A stretch of DNA of 64,000 nucleotides, from assembly GCF_042676045.1 (NCBI RefSeq), contig NZ_JBHTJV010000009.1, forward strand, positions 434,001 to 498,000, read 5' to 3'. The notes beneath the pieces were generated by a model. That model had not been told where the DNA came from, searched no databases, and saw only the letters and a list, made by a program, of their open reading frames with translations. Shown one piece after another: positions 43,353 to 52,866 of this stretch; position 1 is the first letter of the stretch; each line of letters starts with the position of its first letter. This stretch comes from Pseudahrensia aquimaris. GTDB lineage: Bacteria; Pseudomonadota; Alphaproteobacteria; Rhizobiales; Rhizobiaceae. The position numbers and the translations under genes are program-made.

Positions 43353-44882
43353 ATGGTTTCGCGTTGTAAGACAATCGCCTTTTCAGGCATCCAGGCCATT
43401 CCCGTGGATGTGCAGGTCATGCTCAGTCCTGGCGAGGTGAAAATGTCGATCGTCGGTCTGGCTGACAAAGCGGTGGCTGAGAGCCGCGAACGGGTGCGCT
43501 CGGCGCTCCACGCATCGGGTCTGTCAATGCCGACGCAGCGCGTCACGGTCAATCTGGCTCCGGCCGATCTGCCGAAAGAAGGCTCGCACTACGATCTGCC
43601 GATTGCACTGGCGTTGATGGCCGCAATGGGGGCGATACCAGGCGATGCGCTCGAAGGTTATGTCGTGATGGGCGAGTTGGGGCTCGACGGCACGATTGCG
43701 CCCGTTGCAGGGGCCTTACCCGCCGCCATCGGCGCCAATGCGCTGGGCAAGGGCCTCATTTGCCCCGCCGCATCTGGGCCGGAAGCGGCTTGGGCGGGGC
43801 CAGACATGGACATTCTCGCTCCCCGTTCGCTGATCGGCATGGCCAATCACTTCAAGGGCACGCAAGTCCTCTCCCGCCCCATCGCCAAAGTGCGCGATGG
43901 CAACGGCGGCTTGGGCGATATGGCAGACATTCGCGGGCAGGAGACGGCCAAACGGGCGCTGGAAGTTGCAGCAGCCGGTGGCCACAACATGCTGATGATC
44001 GGCCCGCCCGGCTCCGGCAAGAGCCTTTTGGCCAGCCGTCTACCCGGCATCCTGCCGCCTCTCAGCCCGAAGGAATTGTTGGAAGTCTCAATGATTTCAT
44101 CCATCGCTGGCCTGCTGGCGGACGGTCAATTGTCGTCTGCGCGCCCCTTCCGAACACCACATCATTCGGCTTCAATGGCGGCGATGGTTGGCGGTGGGTT
44201 GAAGGCCAAACCCGGTGAAGTCTCTCTTGCCCACAATGGTGTGCTGTTTCTCGACGAATTGCCCGAATTTACCCCCCAAGTGCTCGACAGTTTGCGCCAA
44301 CCGTTAGAAACGGCGGAAACTGTGATCGCCCGCGCCAATCACCGTGTGTCTTATCCGTCGCGTTTGCAACTGATCGCCGCCATGAATCCCTGCCGCTGCG
44401 GCATGGCGGGAGAGCCGGGTCACCAGTGTCGCCGTGGAGTGCGTTGCGCGAGCGACTACCAGGGCCGCATTTCCGGCCCTCTGCTGGACCGCATCGACCT
44501 GCGCATTGAAGTGCCAGCTGTTGCCGCCAGCGACCTCATTCGCCCGCAACCGGGCGAGGCGAGTGCATCCATTGCCGAGCGCGTGGCGCGTGCCCGTGCC
44601 ATACAGGTTGAACGTTACGCTGCTTTCGGCAGCAATGCTGTTACCAACGCTCATGCCTCCAACACGATTATCGAGGAAATTGCCAAGCCGGATGCTGCCG
44701 GGCAGGCCCTGCTGGAAGAAGCTGCCGATGCGCTCAAATTTTCTGCGCGGGGCTATCACCGCATGTTGAAAGTGGCGCGAACACTGGCAGACCTGGAAGG
44801 CGTGAAAACCGTGGGCCGCATCCATCTGGCCGAAGCCATATCCTACCGCATGGCGGGTGATCGGGCGATGCAGGCGGCGTGA
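43353..44882 (+). CDS. comM: ComM/YifB family Mg-chelatase-like AAA ATPase
   Basis: A 509-residue protein with an N-terminal Lon-protease-like fold (SRCKTIAFSGIQAIPVDVQV and the later VNLAPADLPKEGSHYDLPIAL). A central AAA+ Mg-chelatase domain (GPPGSGKSLLA, GVLFLDELPEF) and a C-terminal helical domain follow. ComM is a helicase that promotes branch migration during natural transformation in Vibrio and related bacteria. The ATG at 43353 gives the family start. The LexA box upstream suggests induction by DNA damage. Confidence 0.94.
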   Translation: MVSRCKTIAFSGIQAIPVDVQVMLSPGEVKMSIVGLADKAVAESRERVRSALHASGLSMPTQRVTVNLAPADLPKEGSHYDLPIALALMAAMGAIPGDALEGYVVMGELGLDGTIAPVAGALPAAIGANALGKGLICPAASGPEAAWAGPDMDILAPRSLIGMANHFKGTQVLSRPIAKVRDGNGGLGDMADIRGQETAKRALEVAAAGGHNMLMIGPPGSGKSLLASRLPGILPPLSPKELLEVSMISSIAGLLADGQLSSARPFRTPHHSASMAAMVGGGLKAKPGEVSLAHNGVLFLDELPEFTPQVLDSLRQPLETAETVIARANHRVSYPSRLQLIAAMNPCRCGMAGEPGHQCRRGVRCASDYQGRISGPLLDRIDLRIEVPAVAASDLIRPQPGEASASIAERVARARAIQVERYAAFGSNAVTNAHASNTIIEEIAKPDAAGQALLEEAADALKFSARGYHRMLKVARTLADLEGVKTVGRIHLAEAISYRMAGDRAMQAA

Positions 44883-44939
44883 CCAAATTCGAACGATTAC
44901 GGTAAGCATTTGCAAGGCATTTGCCCCTAGTTTGGGCTC

Positions 44940-46703
44940 ATGGTTAACGAGAACCCAAACCGTCGCCACATGCGTTCAATTGAACGCAAAGCGAATGCGG
45001 AAACCGACTGTGCCGGTATCGCTCCGACACGGATGGCTGTCGGTGGGTGTTTGGGTGTTGCTGTTGCATCTGCCGCTGCACTCGTCTTGCCAACGTTTGT
45101 AACTGTTGGCCTTGGCAGCGGTGCGTTCGGCGGCGCAGTCACTTTGCATTTTCTCGCCCGCCGCCGTGCCAAGTTGCTGTCCAGCGTCGCTGCTTCCGAA
45201 GCCGATCTGCGCACAGCGCTCGCACAAGCCAACAGCGCTAGCGCTGCGCAGTCAAAATTCGTTGCTATGGTCAGCCACGAAATCCGCACTCCGCTGAACG
45301 GAGTTCTCGGCATGGCACAATTACTGAAGGAAACGTCGCTCGATCCCGCACAAGCCGACTACGTAAAAGCCATCGACACATCGGGCCGCGCTCTTCTTGG
45401 CCTTATTGAGGACCTGCTCGACAGCGCTCGCATTGAGGCGGGCCAGTTCGAGCTAAAACCGAGCGCCTGCAACATCCTTCAAATTGTAGAAGACGTTGCG
45501 GATATTATTGCCCCTCGTGCGCGGGCAAAGGGTGTTGATATTGCCACCTATGTGAGCGCGAAAGTACCAAAAGAGGTCATGCTAGACGCCGCCCGCTTGC
45601 GCCAAGTGTTGCTGAACATAGCAGGCAATGCCGCAAAATTCACCGCCTCGGGCGGGATGGCGATTTCTGCAACTGTGCAGGAAAACAGTCTGCAGTTTGC
45701 CATCGAAGACACAGGCTCTGGACTTAATGCTGAAGACCAAGCCCAAATTTTCGATGAATTCATGCAGGTTTCCAGTGGCCACACCCGCTCCCACGAAGGC
45801 GCAGGCCTTGGCTTGTCAATTTCCCGCCAACTGGTCCGGGCGATGAATGGCGATGACCAAGCGGCCATCACCCTGGAAAGTGCGCCCGAAAAGGGCTCGC
45901 GTTTTTCATTCTCGTTGCCAATTGTGAAGGCTTCAAACGACAAAGTTTCCAGCCCATCACAAATAAAGGAAACCGTATCTCTTTTGCTTGCGAAAACACC
46001 GGCTCGAACCGCATTGGCTCAAACTCTGCAAGAACTTGGCTTGCGCGTGACAAACAATTTAAAGGATGCCGCGCCCACTGTAATCATCGCCGATGAAACC
46101 ATCGACGTGCCACCTGAGTTGGCATCCACCGATGTTCCTGTCTACTGGCTCGGCAGCCCAGGTCAGCGCCAGAACGCAGGCGTACAAGGGGGCCTCACTC
46201 GCAATTGGCTCACATGGCCAGTGCGGCGCGAAACGTTGGAGCGTTTGGTGTCGCACGATCTGAAGTCTGCTCCCAAAAAAGAGCAAGCGCTGCCCGTCCC
46301 TCAAATCAAGCCTAAGAAAGCACTGTCGGTTTTGGTGGCTGAAGACAATCCGATCAACGCGCTGCTCGTCACTGCGCTGCTGGGCAAAATGGGTCATCAC
46401 GTGGTTCGCGTGGAAACTGGACGGCAAGCCGTGAATGCCATTCAAACCGGGCGCGGTCCGTTTGACCTTGTCTTGATGGACCTTCACATGCCCGAAATGG
46501 ACGGCACCGAAGCCATCCGCCGCATCCGTCGATGGGAGAAGCAAAACGGCCAGCAGCGCTTGCCCATCGTTGTTCTATCGGCAGATGGCCAGGAAAGCGC
46601 TCGCGAGGACGCTTTGGCCGCTGGCGGTAGCGCATTTTTGTTAAAGCCTCTCGATATTGACGCTGTTCGTGCTCTGCTAAAAGGCAACGCTCTTGCCGCA
46701 TGA
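44940..46703 (+). CDS. Hybrid histidine kinase with a degenerate middle receiver
   Basis: A 587-residue protein. Residues 31-73 can form two membrane helices, followed by a short coil. The H-box is AMVSHEIRTPLNG with His113. The ATPase has NIAGNAAKF, DTGSG and GAGLGLSIS. Residues 345-440 look like a receiver that has lost its phosphoacceptor (VIIADETIDV where LLMD would be expected). The C-terminal receiver (462-580) is intact with AEDN, Asp514 in LMDLHMPEMDG, and Lys569. No cognate regulator is adjacent. It precedes the OlsB-like gene after 84 bases. The signal is unknown. Confidence 0.9.
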   Translation: MVNENPNRRHMRSIERKANAETDCAGIAPTRMAVGGCLGVAVASAAALVLPTFVTVGLGSGAFGGAVTLHFLARRRAKLLSSVAASEADLRTALAQANSASAAQSKFVAMVSHEIRTPLNGVLGMAQLLKETSLDPAQADYVKAIDTSGRALLGLIEDLLDSARIEAGQFELKPSACNILQIVEDVADIIAPRARAKGVDIATYVSAKVPKEVMLDAARLRQVLLNIAGNAAKFTASGGMAISATVQENSLQFAIEDTGSGLNAEDQAQIFDEFMQVSSGHTRSHEGAGLGLSISRQLVRAMNGDDQAAITLESAPEKGSRFSFSLPIVKASNDKVSSPSQIKETVSLLLAKTPARTALAQTLQELGLRVTNNLKDAAPTVIIADETIDVPPELASTDVPVYWLGSPGQRQNAGVQGGLTRNWLTWPVRRETLERLVSHDLKSAPKKEQALPVPQIKPKKALSVLVAEDNPINALLVTALLGKMGHHVVRVETGRQAVNAIQTGRGPFDLVLMDLHMPEMDGTEAIRRIRRWEKQNGQQRLPIVVLSADGQESAREDALAAGGSAFLLKPLDIDAVRALLKGNALAA

Positions 46704-46787
46704 GGCACTGCAACGGCTTGCAAAACCGACACAATCCTGTGATTTGAATATGCCGTGACCAACGGTGCGCTTGAGGAGCAGCGGATC

Positions 46788-47669
46788 ATGCAAACGGCGC
46801 AATCTACAAAATCAAAACCGCAGGCACCCGCCTCCCAAGGTTATGAACCGCACCGGATAATTGGCCGCTTGGGCGCACTTGACGTGCGCTTGGCAGTTTC
46901 GCCCGAAGAGGTAGAGGCTGCACAGAAGCTGCGCTATCAGGTATTTTTCGAAGATATGGGTGCTAAGCCCAGCGAAACGGCACAAGCTTCAGGGCTCGAT
47001 CAAGATGCCTTTGATGATCACTGCGAACACCTGCTGGTTATTGATCGCGAAGCTGAATACAACCACGGAATTGTCGGCACATACCGATTGCTCGACAGTA
47101 GCAAGATGTGTGCATCGCTCGGCTTTTATTCGCAGAATGAATTTGACCTGACCCCGCTGTTATCGGCTCGGCCCGGCCAACGTTTTCTCGAACTTGGCCG
47201 TTCATGCATCGCAGAAAGCCATCGTTCGCGCCGCACAATGGAGCTTGCATGGCACGGTGTGTGGAGCTTGGTGGTCGAGCGTAAAATCGACGTCATGTTC
47301 GGTTGCGCCTCTTTCAATGGCACTGATCCGCAGAGCCATGCCGAGTGCTTCTCGCTGTTAGGCGAGACGGCATTGATTGACCCGCAGCAAGACTGCCCGC
47401 CGCGACATGCAGCCGCCTTTGCTCTGCAACAGTCGACATCCAGCGGGTCTATAGACCGTCGCGCGTTCGCCAAGCTACCACCTTTGCTCAAAGGCTATCT
47501 TCGCCTTGGCGCAAAGGTCGCTTCTCATGCGGTGATTGACCGGCAATTCGGCACGACAGATGTGCTCATTGTTTTGGACGTCGCCAAAATCTCGCAAAAA
47601 TACATTGACCACTACGGCGCGCAGGCCTCGCGCTTTGCCGTGCCGGTGGAACAAGCGTTGAAGCGTTAA
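46788..47669 (+). CDS. GNAT-type acyltransferase, OlsB-like (lyso-ornithine lipid synthase)
   Basis: A 293-residue acetyltransferase-fold protein of the ornithine-acyl[ACP] acyltransferase family. LRYQVFFEDMGAKP, DDHCEHLLVID, GTYRLL and RFLELGRSCIAESHRS are family signatures. OlsB attaches a 3-hydroxyacyl group from ACP to the alpha-amine of ornithine. The ATG at 46788 has GAGGAG upstream; a GTG at 46755 is an alternative. The second-step acyltransferase type (PlsC/OlsA) is encoded at 52018. Some relatives are annotated only as hemolysin-like GNAT proteins, so the substrate is probable rather than proven. Confidence 0.82.
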   Translation: MQTAQSTKSKPQAPASQGYEPHRIIGRLGALDVRLAVSPEEVEAAQKLRYQVFFEDMGAKPSETAQASGLDQDAFDDHCEHLLVIDREAEYNHGIVGTYRLLDSSKMCASLGFYSQNEFDLTPLLSARPGQRFLELGRSCIAESHRSRRTMELAWHGVWSLVVERKIDVMFGCASFNGTDPQSHAECFSLLGETALIDPQQDCPPRHAAAFALQQSTSSGSIDRRAFAKLPPLLKGYLRLGAKVASHAVIDRQFGTTDVLIVLDVAKISQKYIDHYGAQASRFAVPVEQALKR

Positions 47670-47746
47670 GTCTTCGCTTTGCGATGCGGGGGCCACGCTG
47701 ATAGGGTCCTGCCAGTTTTCCAAGCCTGTGTAGCTGCGTAAATTCC

Positions 47747-50401
47747 ATGTCCGCACCGACGCCAATGATGGCGCAATATATCGAGATCAAGGCAGCCAAT
47801 CCCGATTCGCTCCTGTTTTATCGCATGGGCGACTTTTACGAGTTGTTTTTCGGCGATGCGGAGATCGCCTCGCGGGCGCTTGGAATCACGCTTACCAAGC
47901 GCGGCAAGCACATGGAGCAAGACATTCCCATGTGCGGCGTGCCTGTTCATGCGGCTGATGATTACCTTCAAAGACTAATCGGGTTGGGCCACCGTGTTGC
48001 CGTGTGTGAACAGGTGGAAGACCCGGCTGAGGCCAAGAAGCGTGGCTCGAAATCGGTGGTTAAGCGCGATGTTGTGCGCCTGGTCACCCCCGGCACAATA
48101 ACGGAAGAACGTTTATTGGACGCAGGGCAGGCCAGCGTGCTTGCAGCGCTTGCCCGTGTTCGCGGCAGCGATGGCGACGACTACGCAATCGCCGCAATCG
48201 ATATTTCCACAGGCGCGTTTCATCTCACTTCCACAAACGCCTCGCGTCTGTCAGCAGACCTTGCCCGCATAGCACCGCGCGAATTGATTATGGCCGACAC
48301 GGTGTTTGAGGATGGTGATATGCGCTCTGTTTTCGAGATGCTCGATTGTGCCATCCAACCACAACCGGCTAGCATGTTTGATAGTGTTCGCGCAGCGGAG
48401 AATTTGCAGCGCTTTTATGGTGTTAAAACGCTCGATGGTTTCGGCCAGTTCAACCGCGCTGAACTGGCTGCCGCGAACGGTGCCATTGCCTATATCGAAA
48501 AAACCCAGATCGGTGAGCGCCCCGCCTTGATGCGTCCCAGCCGTGAACAGGCCGATCGCCTTGTCTATATCGACGCCGCCACCCGTACTAATCTCGAACT
48601 CACCCAAACCCTTTCCGGCCACCGTGATGGCAGCTTGCTGAAAGCGATGGACCGCACGGTTAGTGGTCTCGGCGCACGCTTGCTGGCCGAGCGATTGACC
48701 GGGCCGTTGACCGATGCCGATCAAATCGGAAAGCGCCTTGATGAAGTGTCGTTTTTTCTCGGTCAGGACCGTCTTCGTGACGATGTGCGGAGCGTGCTCA
48801 AAGGCTTGGCAGATATGCCGCGTGCCCTTTCACGGCTGGCGCTCAACCGCGGAGGGCCACGTGATCTGGCTGCTATCCGCATTGGGCTTGAAGGCGCTCA
48901 AATGTGCGCTGATCTGTTCAAAACTCTCAATGATCCGCTTCCGGAAAATACGGCCCGCGATGTCGCGTTGTTACAGGACAAGCCGCTTGAACTCTCCGAC
49001 CTTCTAACCTGCGCCCTGGCCGAGGACTTGCCGCTGCTTGCGCGTGACGGTGGCTTCGTTTGTGATGGTTATGATGCTGATCTGGACGAGCAGCGCGGCT
49101 TAAGCCGTGAGAGCCGGAAGGTTATCGCAGGGCTGCAATCGGCTTATGCGGAGGAAACCGGCGTCAAATCGTTGAAGATCCGTCACAACAACGTTCTTGG
49201 GTTTTTCATCGAAGTGACTGCGCTGAACGCAGAACCTCTGCAGGCCGATTTGCAACGCTTTCGCCACCGTCAGACCATGGCCAACGCGATGCGGTTTACA
49301 ACAGACGAGCTTGCGGAACTCGAAAGCAAGATAGCCAACGCAGCCGGACGCGCATTGCAGATCGAGCTAGGGCATTTCACGACCATGCAGAAGGCCGTGC
49401 TAGATCACGCCTCACCCCTGCAAGCCATTGCAGCAGCACTCGCTCGCCTTGATGTTGCGGCGGCAATGGCGGAGCTTGCTGAGGAACAGGGCTATGCACG
49501 ACCAACGGTCGACGCCTCGCTTGAGTTCTCCATCACTGCCGGGCGGCATCCTGTGGTGGAACAGGCGCTTCGTAAACAAGCGGCCAATCCCTTCGTTGCA
49601 AACGACTGTGCTATCGGTGGAAACGAAGGCTGCATCTGGCTTCTAACCGGCCCAAATATGGGCGGTAAATCCACCTTCCTGCGCCAAAACGCACTCATTG
49701 CCATCATGGCGCAAATGGGTTCGTTCGTGCCTGCGGGTGCCGCTCACATCGGTGTTGTCGACCGACTGTTTTCCCGCGTGGGTGCGGCAGACGATCTGGC
49801 GCGTGGCCGCTCTACCTTCATGGTGGAAATGGTGGAAACAGCCGCAATCCTCAATCAAGCGGGCGAACGGTCTCTGGTCATATTGGATGAAATTGGTCGC
49901 GGCACAGCCACTTTTGATGGACTGTCGATTGCGTGGGCCGCGATTGAACATCTGCACGCCGTCAACAAAAGCCGCACGCTTTTTGCAACCCATTATCACG
50001 AACTCACCGCGCTATCGGCAAAACTGGAGCGGCTGTCTAACGTCACCCTTTCGGTGAAGGAGTGGGACGGCGATGTGGTCTTCCTGCACGAAATAATCGA
50101 GGGCAGCGCTGATCGATCCTATGGCATCCAAGTGGCGCGCCTCGCTGGATTGCCCGATGCCGTCATTTCACGCGCCCGTGCTGTGCTGGACCAGTTGGAA
50201 AGCCAAAACCGCGAGCGGGGCACAGACACTCTCATCGATGATCTGCCGCTGTTCTCTGCAACGCCGCAAGCGCCTGCGCAATCCAGCAAAGCATCGCAAA
50301 TCGAGGAAAAACTGTCATCTCTGCATATTGACGATATGACCCCGCGTGATGCGATGGAAGCGCTCTACGCACTCAAGCAGATGTTGGGCAGCAAGCCATG
50401 A
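47747..50401 (+). CDS. mutS: DNA mismatch repair protein MutS
   Basis: An 884-residue mismatch-recognition ATPase. The mismatch-wedging Phe30-x-Glu32 lies in MGDFYELF, the ATPase P-loop GPNMGGKST starts near residue 635, and LVILDEIGRGTATFDG is the Walker B/signature part. The C-terminal helix-turn-helix (SSLHIDDMTPRDAMEALYALK) completes the dimer interface. Length is normal. The stop overlaps the tsaB ATG by four bases, an unusual partner for mutS. Confidence 0.97.
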   Translation: MSAPTPMMAQYIEIKAANPDSLLFYRMGDFYELFFGDAEIASRALGITLTKRGKHMEQDIPMCGVPVHAADDYLQRLIGLGHRVAVCEQVEDPAEAKKRGSKSVVKRDVVRLVTPGTITEERLLDAGQASVLAALARVRGSDGDDYAIAAIDISTGAFHLTSTNASRLSADLARIAPRELIMADTVFEDGDMRSVFEMLDCAIQPQPASMFDSVRAAENLQRFYGVKTLDGFGQFNRAELAAANGAIAYIEKTQIGERPALMRPSREQADRLVYIDAATRTNLELTQTLSGHRDGSLLKAMDRTVSGLGARLLAERLTGPLTDADQIGKRLDEVSFFLGQDRLRDDVRSVLKGLADMPRALSRLALNRGGPRDLAAIRIGLEGAQMCADLFKTLNDPLPENTARDVALLQDKPLELSDLLTCALAEDLPLLARDGGFVCDGYDADLDEQRGLSRESRKVIAGLQSAYAEETGVKSLKIRHNNVLGFFIEVTALNAEPLQADLQRFRHRQTMANAMRFTTDELAELESKIANAAGRALQIELGHFTTMQKAVLDHASPLQAIAAALARLDVAAAMAELAEEQGYARPTVDASLEFSITAGRHPVVEQALRKQAANPFVANDCAIGGNEGCIWLLTGPNMGGKSTFLRQNALIAIMAQMGSFVPAGAAHIGVVDRLFSRVGAADDLARGRSTFMVEMVETAAILNQAGERSLVILDEIGRGTATFDGLSIAWAAIEHLHAVNKSRTLFATHYHELTALSAKLERLSNVTLSVKEWDGDVVFLHEIIEGSADRSYGIQVARLAGLPDAVISRARAVLDQLESQNRERGTDTLIDDLPLFSATPQAPAQSSKASQIEEKLSSLHIDDMTPRDAMEALYALKQMLGSKP

Positions 50402-51045
50402 CCTTGCTCGCCATCGACACTTCCGGCCCGTTTTGCAGCGCCGCTCTCGTCTCGCTTTCTGGTGAAAGGCTTGCAGACATCAGCGAGGAAATAGGGCGAG
50501 GCCATGCGGAACGCCTCATGCCGATGCTGGAAGAAGTGTTGCGGGAGGTGGGCAAAGTTTGGGCCGATGTAGAGCGCATAGCGGTCGTGCGCGGCCCAGG
50601 TTCCTTCACCGGCTTACGCGTGGGTCTAGCCGCTGCGCGAGGGCTGGCACTTGCCTGCAACATTCCAGCCCAAGGCGTCACAGCCTTTGAAGCGCTTGCG
50701 TTTTATGATGGTGGTGTGGGGACTATCGCACTCGATGCGCGTCGAGGTGAAGTGTGGTTCCAGAAATTTGCAGAAGGACTACCAGTCAGCGAGCCAATGG
50801 CGCTCAGCGTGAGTGATTGCCTTGCGCAATTGGAAAGCGGTGAACGCGTCATTGGATCGGGCGCACCAATTCTAATTGACTCTGGCGCGAAAATTGATGT
50901 CGTGAGCCACATTCCATCACCGCCGATTCTTGCCGTCGCCAATGCTGCTTTGGTTGCGCAGGAAATCATCGAAGCCAACCCCCTCTACCTACGCGCACCG
51001 GATGCCAAGCCGCAGACGCCGCTTGCGCAAAACGGAGCGAAGTAA
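50398..51045 (+). CDS. tsaB: tRNA threonylcarbamoyladenosine synthesis protein TsaB
   Basis: A 215-residue Kae1-like ASKHA-fold protein. LLAIDTSGPFCSAAL, GHAERLMPMLEEVL and VVRGPGSFTGLRVGLAAARGLAL are diagnostic. It supports TsaD, TsaE and TsaC in making t6A on ANN-decoding tRNAs. It overlaps mutS by four bases and rimI by one base (TAATG), so the three are translated in a row. Confidence 0.95.
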   Translation: MTLLAIDTSGPFCSAALVSLSGERLADISEEIGRGHAERLMPMLEEVLREVGKVWADVERIAVVRGPGSFTGLRVGLAAARGLALACNIPAQGVTAFEALAFYDGGVGTIALDARRGEVWFQKFAEGLPVSEPMALSVSDCLAQLESGERVIGSGAPILIDSGAKIDVVSHIPSPPILAVANAALVAQEIIEANPLYLRAPDAKPQTPLAQNGAK

Positions 51046-51542
51046 TGTTTGGCCGCCGCGAAGTGGATGTGATGATCTTGCCCGGATCGGTCGATAACAT
51101 CGCTGAACTCGCCCATCTGCACCAAGAGGGTTTCCGTCGTGGCTGGACCGAGGATGAAATGATCGCGTTGATGGAAAAGCCGGAAAACATCTTCCTTGTG
51201 GCAAAAGTTGTTGGCAAGCCGAAGCTGCCCATCGTTGGCTTTAACATCATGCGAGAAACCGCTGAGGAAGCCGAAATTCTCTCCATAGCGGTTGATCCCG
51301 CGTGGCGGGGGCGGGATATCGGCGAACGTCTTATGCGAGAGGCAATCAATCGTTTGTTGGCCGATAGGGTGCCTGCCTTGCTGCTGGAAGTTGACGAAAA
51401 CAATCTTGGCGCTGTGCGGCTTTACGAGAAACTTGGTTTCAAACAGGTCGGCTCGCGTCCGGGTTATTATCGCGCAGTTGATCCGGTTGCTGGTTCCGTG
51501 CAGCGCTCGTCCGCGCTTGTCATGCGGCTGGACCTTGGCTAG
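51045..51542 (+). CDS. rimI: Ribosomal protein S18-alanine N-acetyltransferase RimI
   Basis: A 165-residue GNAT enzyme. AEILSIAVDPAWRGRDIGERLM is the acetyl-CoA pyrophosphate loop, and LLEVDENNLGAVRLYEKLGFKQVGSRPGYY is the typical RimI ending. It acetylates the N terminus of ribosomal protein S18. The tsaB-rimI pairing is general in bacteria and here is tightened to a one-base overlap. Confidence 0.93.
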   Translation: MFGRREVDVMILPGSVDNIAELAHLHQEGFRRGWTEDEMIALMEKPENIFLVAKVVGKPKLPIVGFNIMRETAEEAEILSIAVDPAWRGRDIGERLMREAINRLLADRVPALLLEVDENNLGAVRLYEKLGFKQVGSRPGYYRAVDPVAGSVQRSSALVMRLDLG

Positions 51543-51582
51543 ATCACACCCAAATTGGGCGCGGTGATGGAGCGGACAGGCC

Positions 51583-52017
51583 ATGTCACTTGAGCAAGAG
51601 TGCATCGACAAAGGCATGCGGATGACGGATCAGCGCCGCACGATCGCGCGCGTTCTGGAAACATCCGAAGACCACCCCGATACAGAAGAACTCTACCGTC
51701 GCGCATCTCAAATCGATCCGAAAATCTCAATCTCAACCGTCTACCGCACGGTTGCCTTGTTTGAAGAGGCAGGCATTATCGAGCGGGTGGAATTCCGCGA
51801 TGGACGCGCGCGCTACGAGACGCTGCCTGAGCGCCACCATGATCACCTCATCGACATGAAGACGGGTGACGTGATCGAGTTTCGCAACGAACAGATCGAA
51901 GCGCTGCAGGAAGTGATCGCGCGAGAACTTGGGTTCAAGCTTGTGGATCACCGGCTTGAGCTCTACGGCGTGCCGCTTTCAGCAGACGAAAAAGCTGCCG
52001 CAAAGTCGAAGAAATAA
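51583..52017 (+). CDS. Fur-family metalloregulator (Mur-like)
   Basis: A 144-residue winged-helix repressor. RMTDQRRTIARVLE and ISISTVYRTVALFEEAGII form the DNA-binding domain. ARYETLPERHHDHLID supplies the histidine metal ligands. The CxxC zinc motif seen in enterobacterial Fur is missing: the place reads DMKTGDV. In Rhizobiales the protein at this position acts as Mur, a manganese-responsive regulator, while iron is handled by RirA and Irr. Metal specificity is inferred from lineage. Confidence 0.9.
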   Translation: MSLEQECIDKGMRMTDQRRTIARVLETSEDHPDTEELYRRASQIDPKISISTVYRTVALFEEAGIIERVEFRDGRARYETLPERHHDHLIDMKTGDVIEFRNEQIEALQEVIARELGFKLVDHRLELYGVPLSADEKAAAKSKK

Positions 52018-52812
52018 GTGTTATCGCGCATCAGGCTCGTTCTGGTTTTGCTAGCAGCTGTTGCGCTGGTTGTCCTGTTGCTGCCGTTCCAGATCATGGG
52101 CCTGTTAGGCGTAACGCCCCTAGCGCGGCACGTTCCGGTTGTTTTCCACCGCTGCCTTGCATGGCTTTTTGGCGTGTGTGTGCGGGTGGAGGGCAAAGCG
52201 GAGACGCAACGGCCTTTGATGCTGATATCAAACCATGTCAGCTGGCTGGATATCGTGGTGCTCTCTACCATCGCCCCTGTTTCCTTTGTTGCCAAAGCTG
52301 AAATGAAGAATTGGCCCGTCTTTGGCCAATTGGCCCAATTGCAGCGCACAATCTTTATCAAGCGTGAGTCCCGACGCACTGTCGGCCACCAGGCGAACGA
52401 TATTGCCAGCAGGTTGAAACAAGACGATGTGATCATCCTTTTCCCCGAGGGCACCACATCGGACGGCCACGGCCTTTATCCGTTCAAAACCCCGTTGTTT
52501 GAAGCTGCCCGTTTTGCGCTTGTCGAAGGCGAAATGGAGAGCGCTGCTGTCCAACCCGTAGCCCTAGACTATCAGCGCCTCCATGGCATGCCGATTGGGC
52601 GGCAATGGCGTCAACACGTGGCGTGGCCCGGCGAAATCGGATTGATCGAGAGCATCGTGCCAATTATCAAAAGTGGCGGATTGGATGTAACGGTGCATTT
52701 CATGCCACCAATATTGTTGACTGCTGAAAGCAACCGAAAGGTGGTGGCTGAGCAGGCTCGTGCGGCAATTCGCTCTGCGCTTGCAGGGCGAACGCTCGAC
52801 TCGCACACGTGA
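52018..52812 (+). CDS. 1-acyl-sn-glycerol-3-phosphate acyltransferase (PlsC/OlsA type)
   Basis: A 264-residue membrane acyltransferase. A hydrophobic N-terminal helix (residues 7-31) anchors it. The catalytic NHxxxxD motif is Asn72-His73 to Asp78 (SNHVSWLD), and the acceptor-binding FPEGTTS lies near 147. It transfers an acyl chain to lysophosphatidate or, as OlsA, to lyso-ornithine lipid. The GTG start at 52018 directly follows the fur stop. An OlsB-like gene 4.3 kb upstream makes the OlsA role possible. PlsC and OlsA cannot be separated by eye. Confidence 0.88.
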   Translation: MLSRIRLVLVLLAAVALVVLLLPFQIMGLLGVTPLARHVPVVFHRCLAWLFGVCVRVEGKAETQRPLMLISNHVSWLDIVVLSTIAPVSFVAKAEMKNWPVFGQLAQLQRTIFIKRESRRTVGHQANDIASRLKQDDVIILFPEGTTSDGHGLYPFKTPLFEAARFALVEGEMESAAVQPVALDYQRLHGMPIGRQWRQHVAWPGEIGLIESIVPIIKSGGLDVTVHFMPPILLTAESNRKVVAEQARAAIRSALAGRTLDSHT

Positions 52813-52866
52813 TTTGGCGTATGGGACGGGCGAAATAACCAGCGTGCGGATCAGACCAGAACAAAG

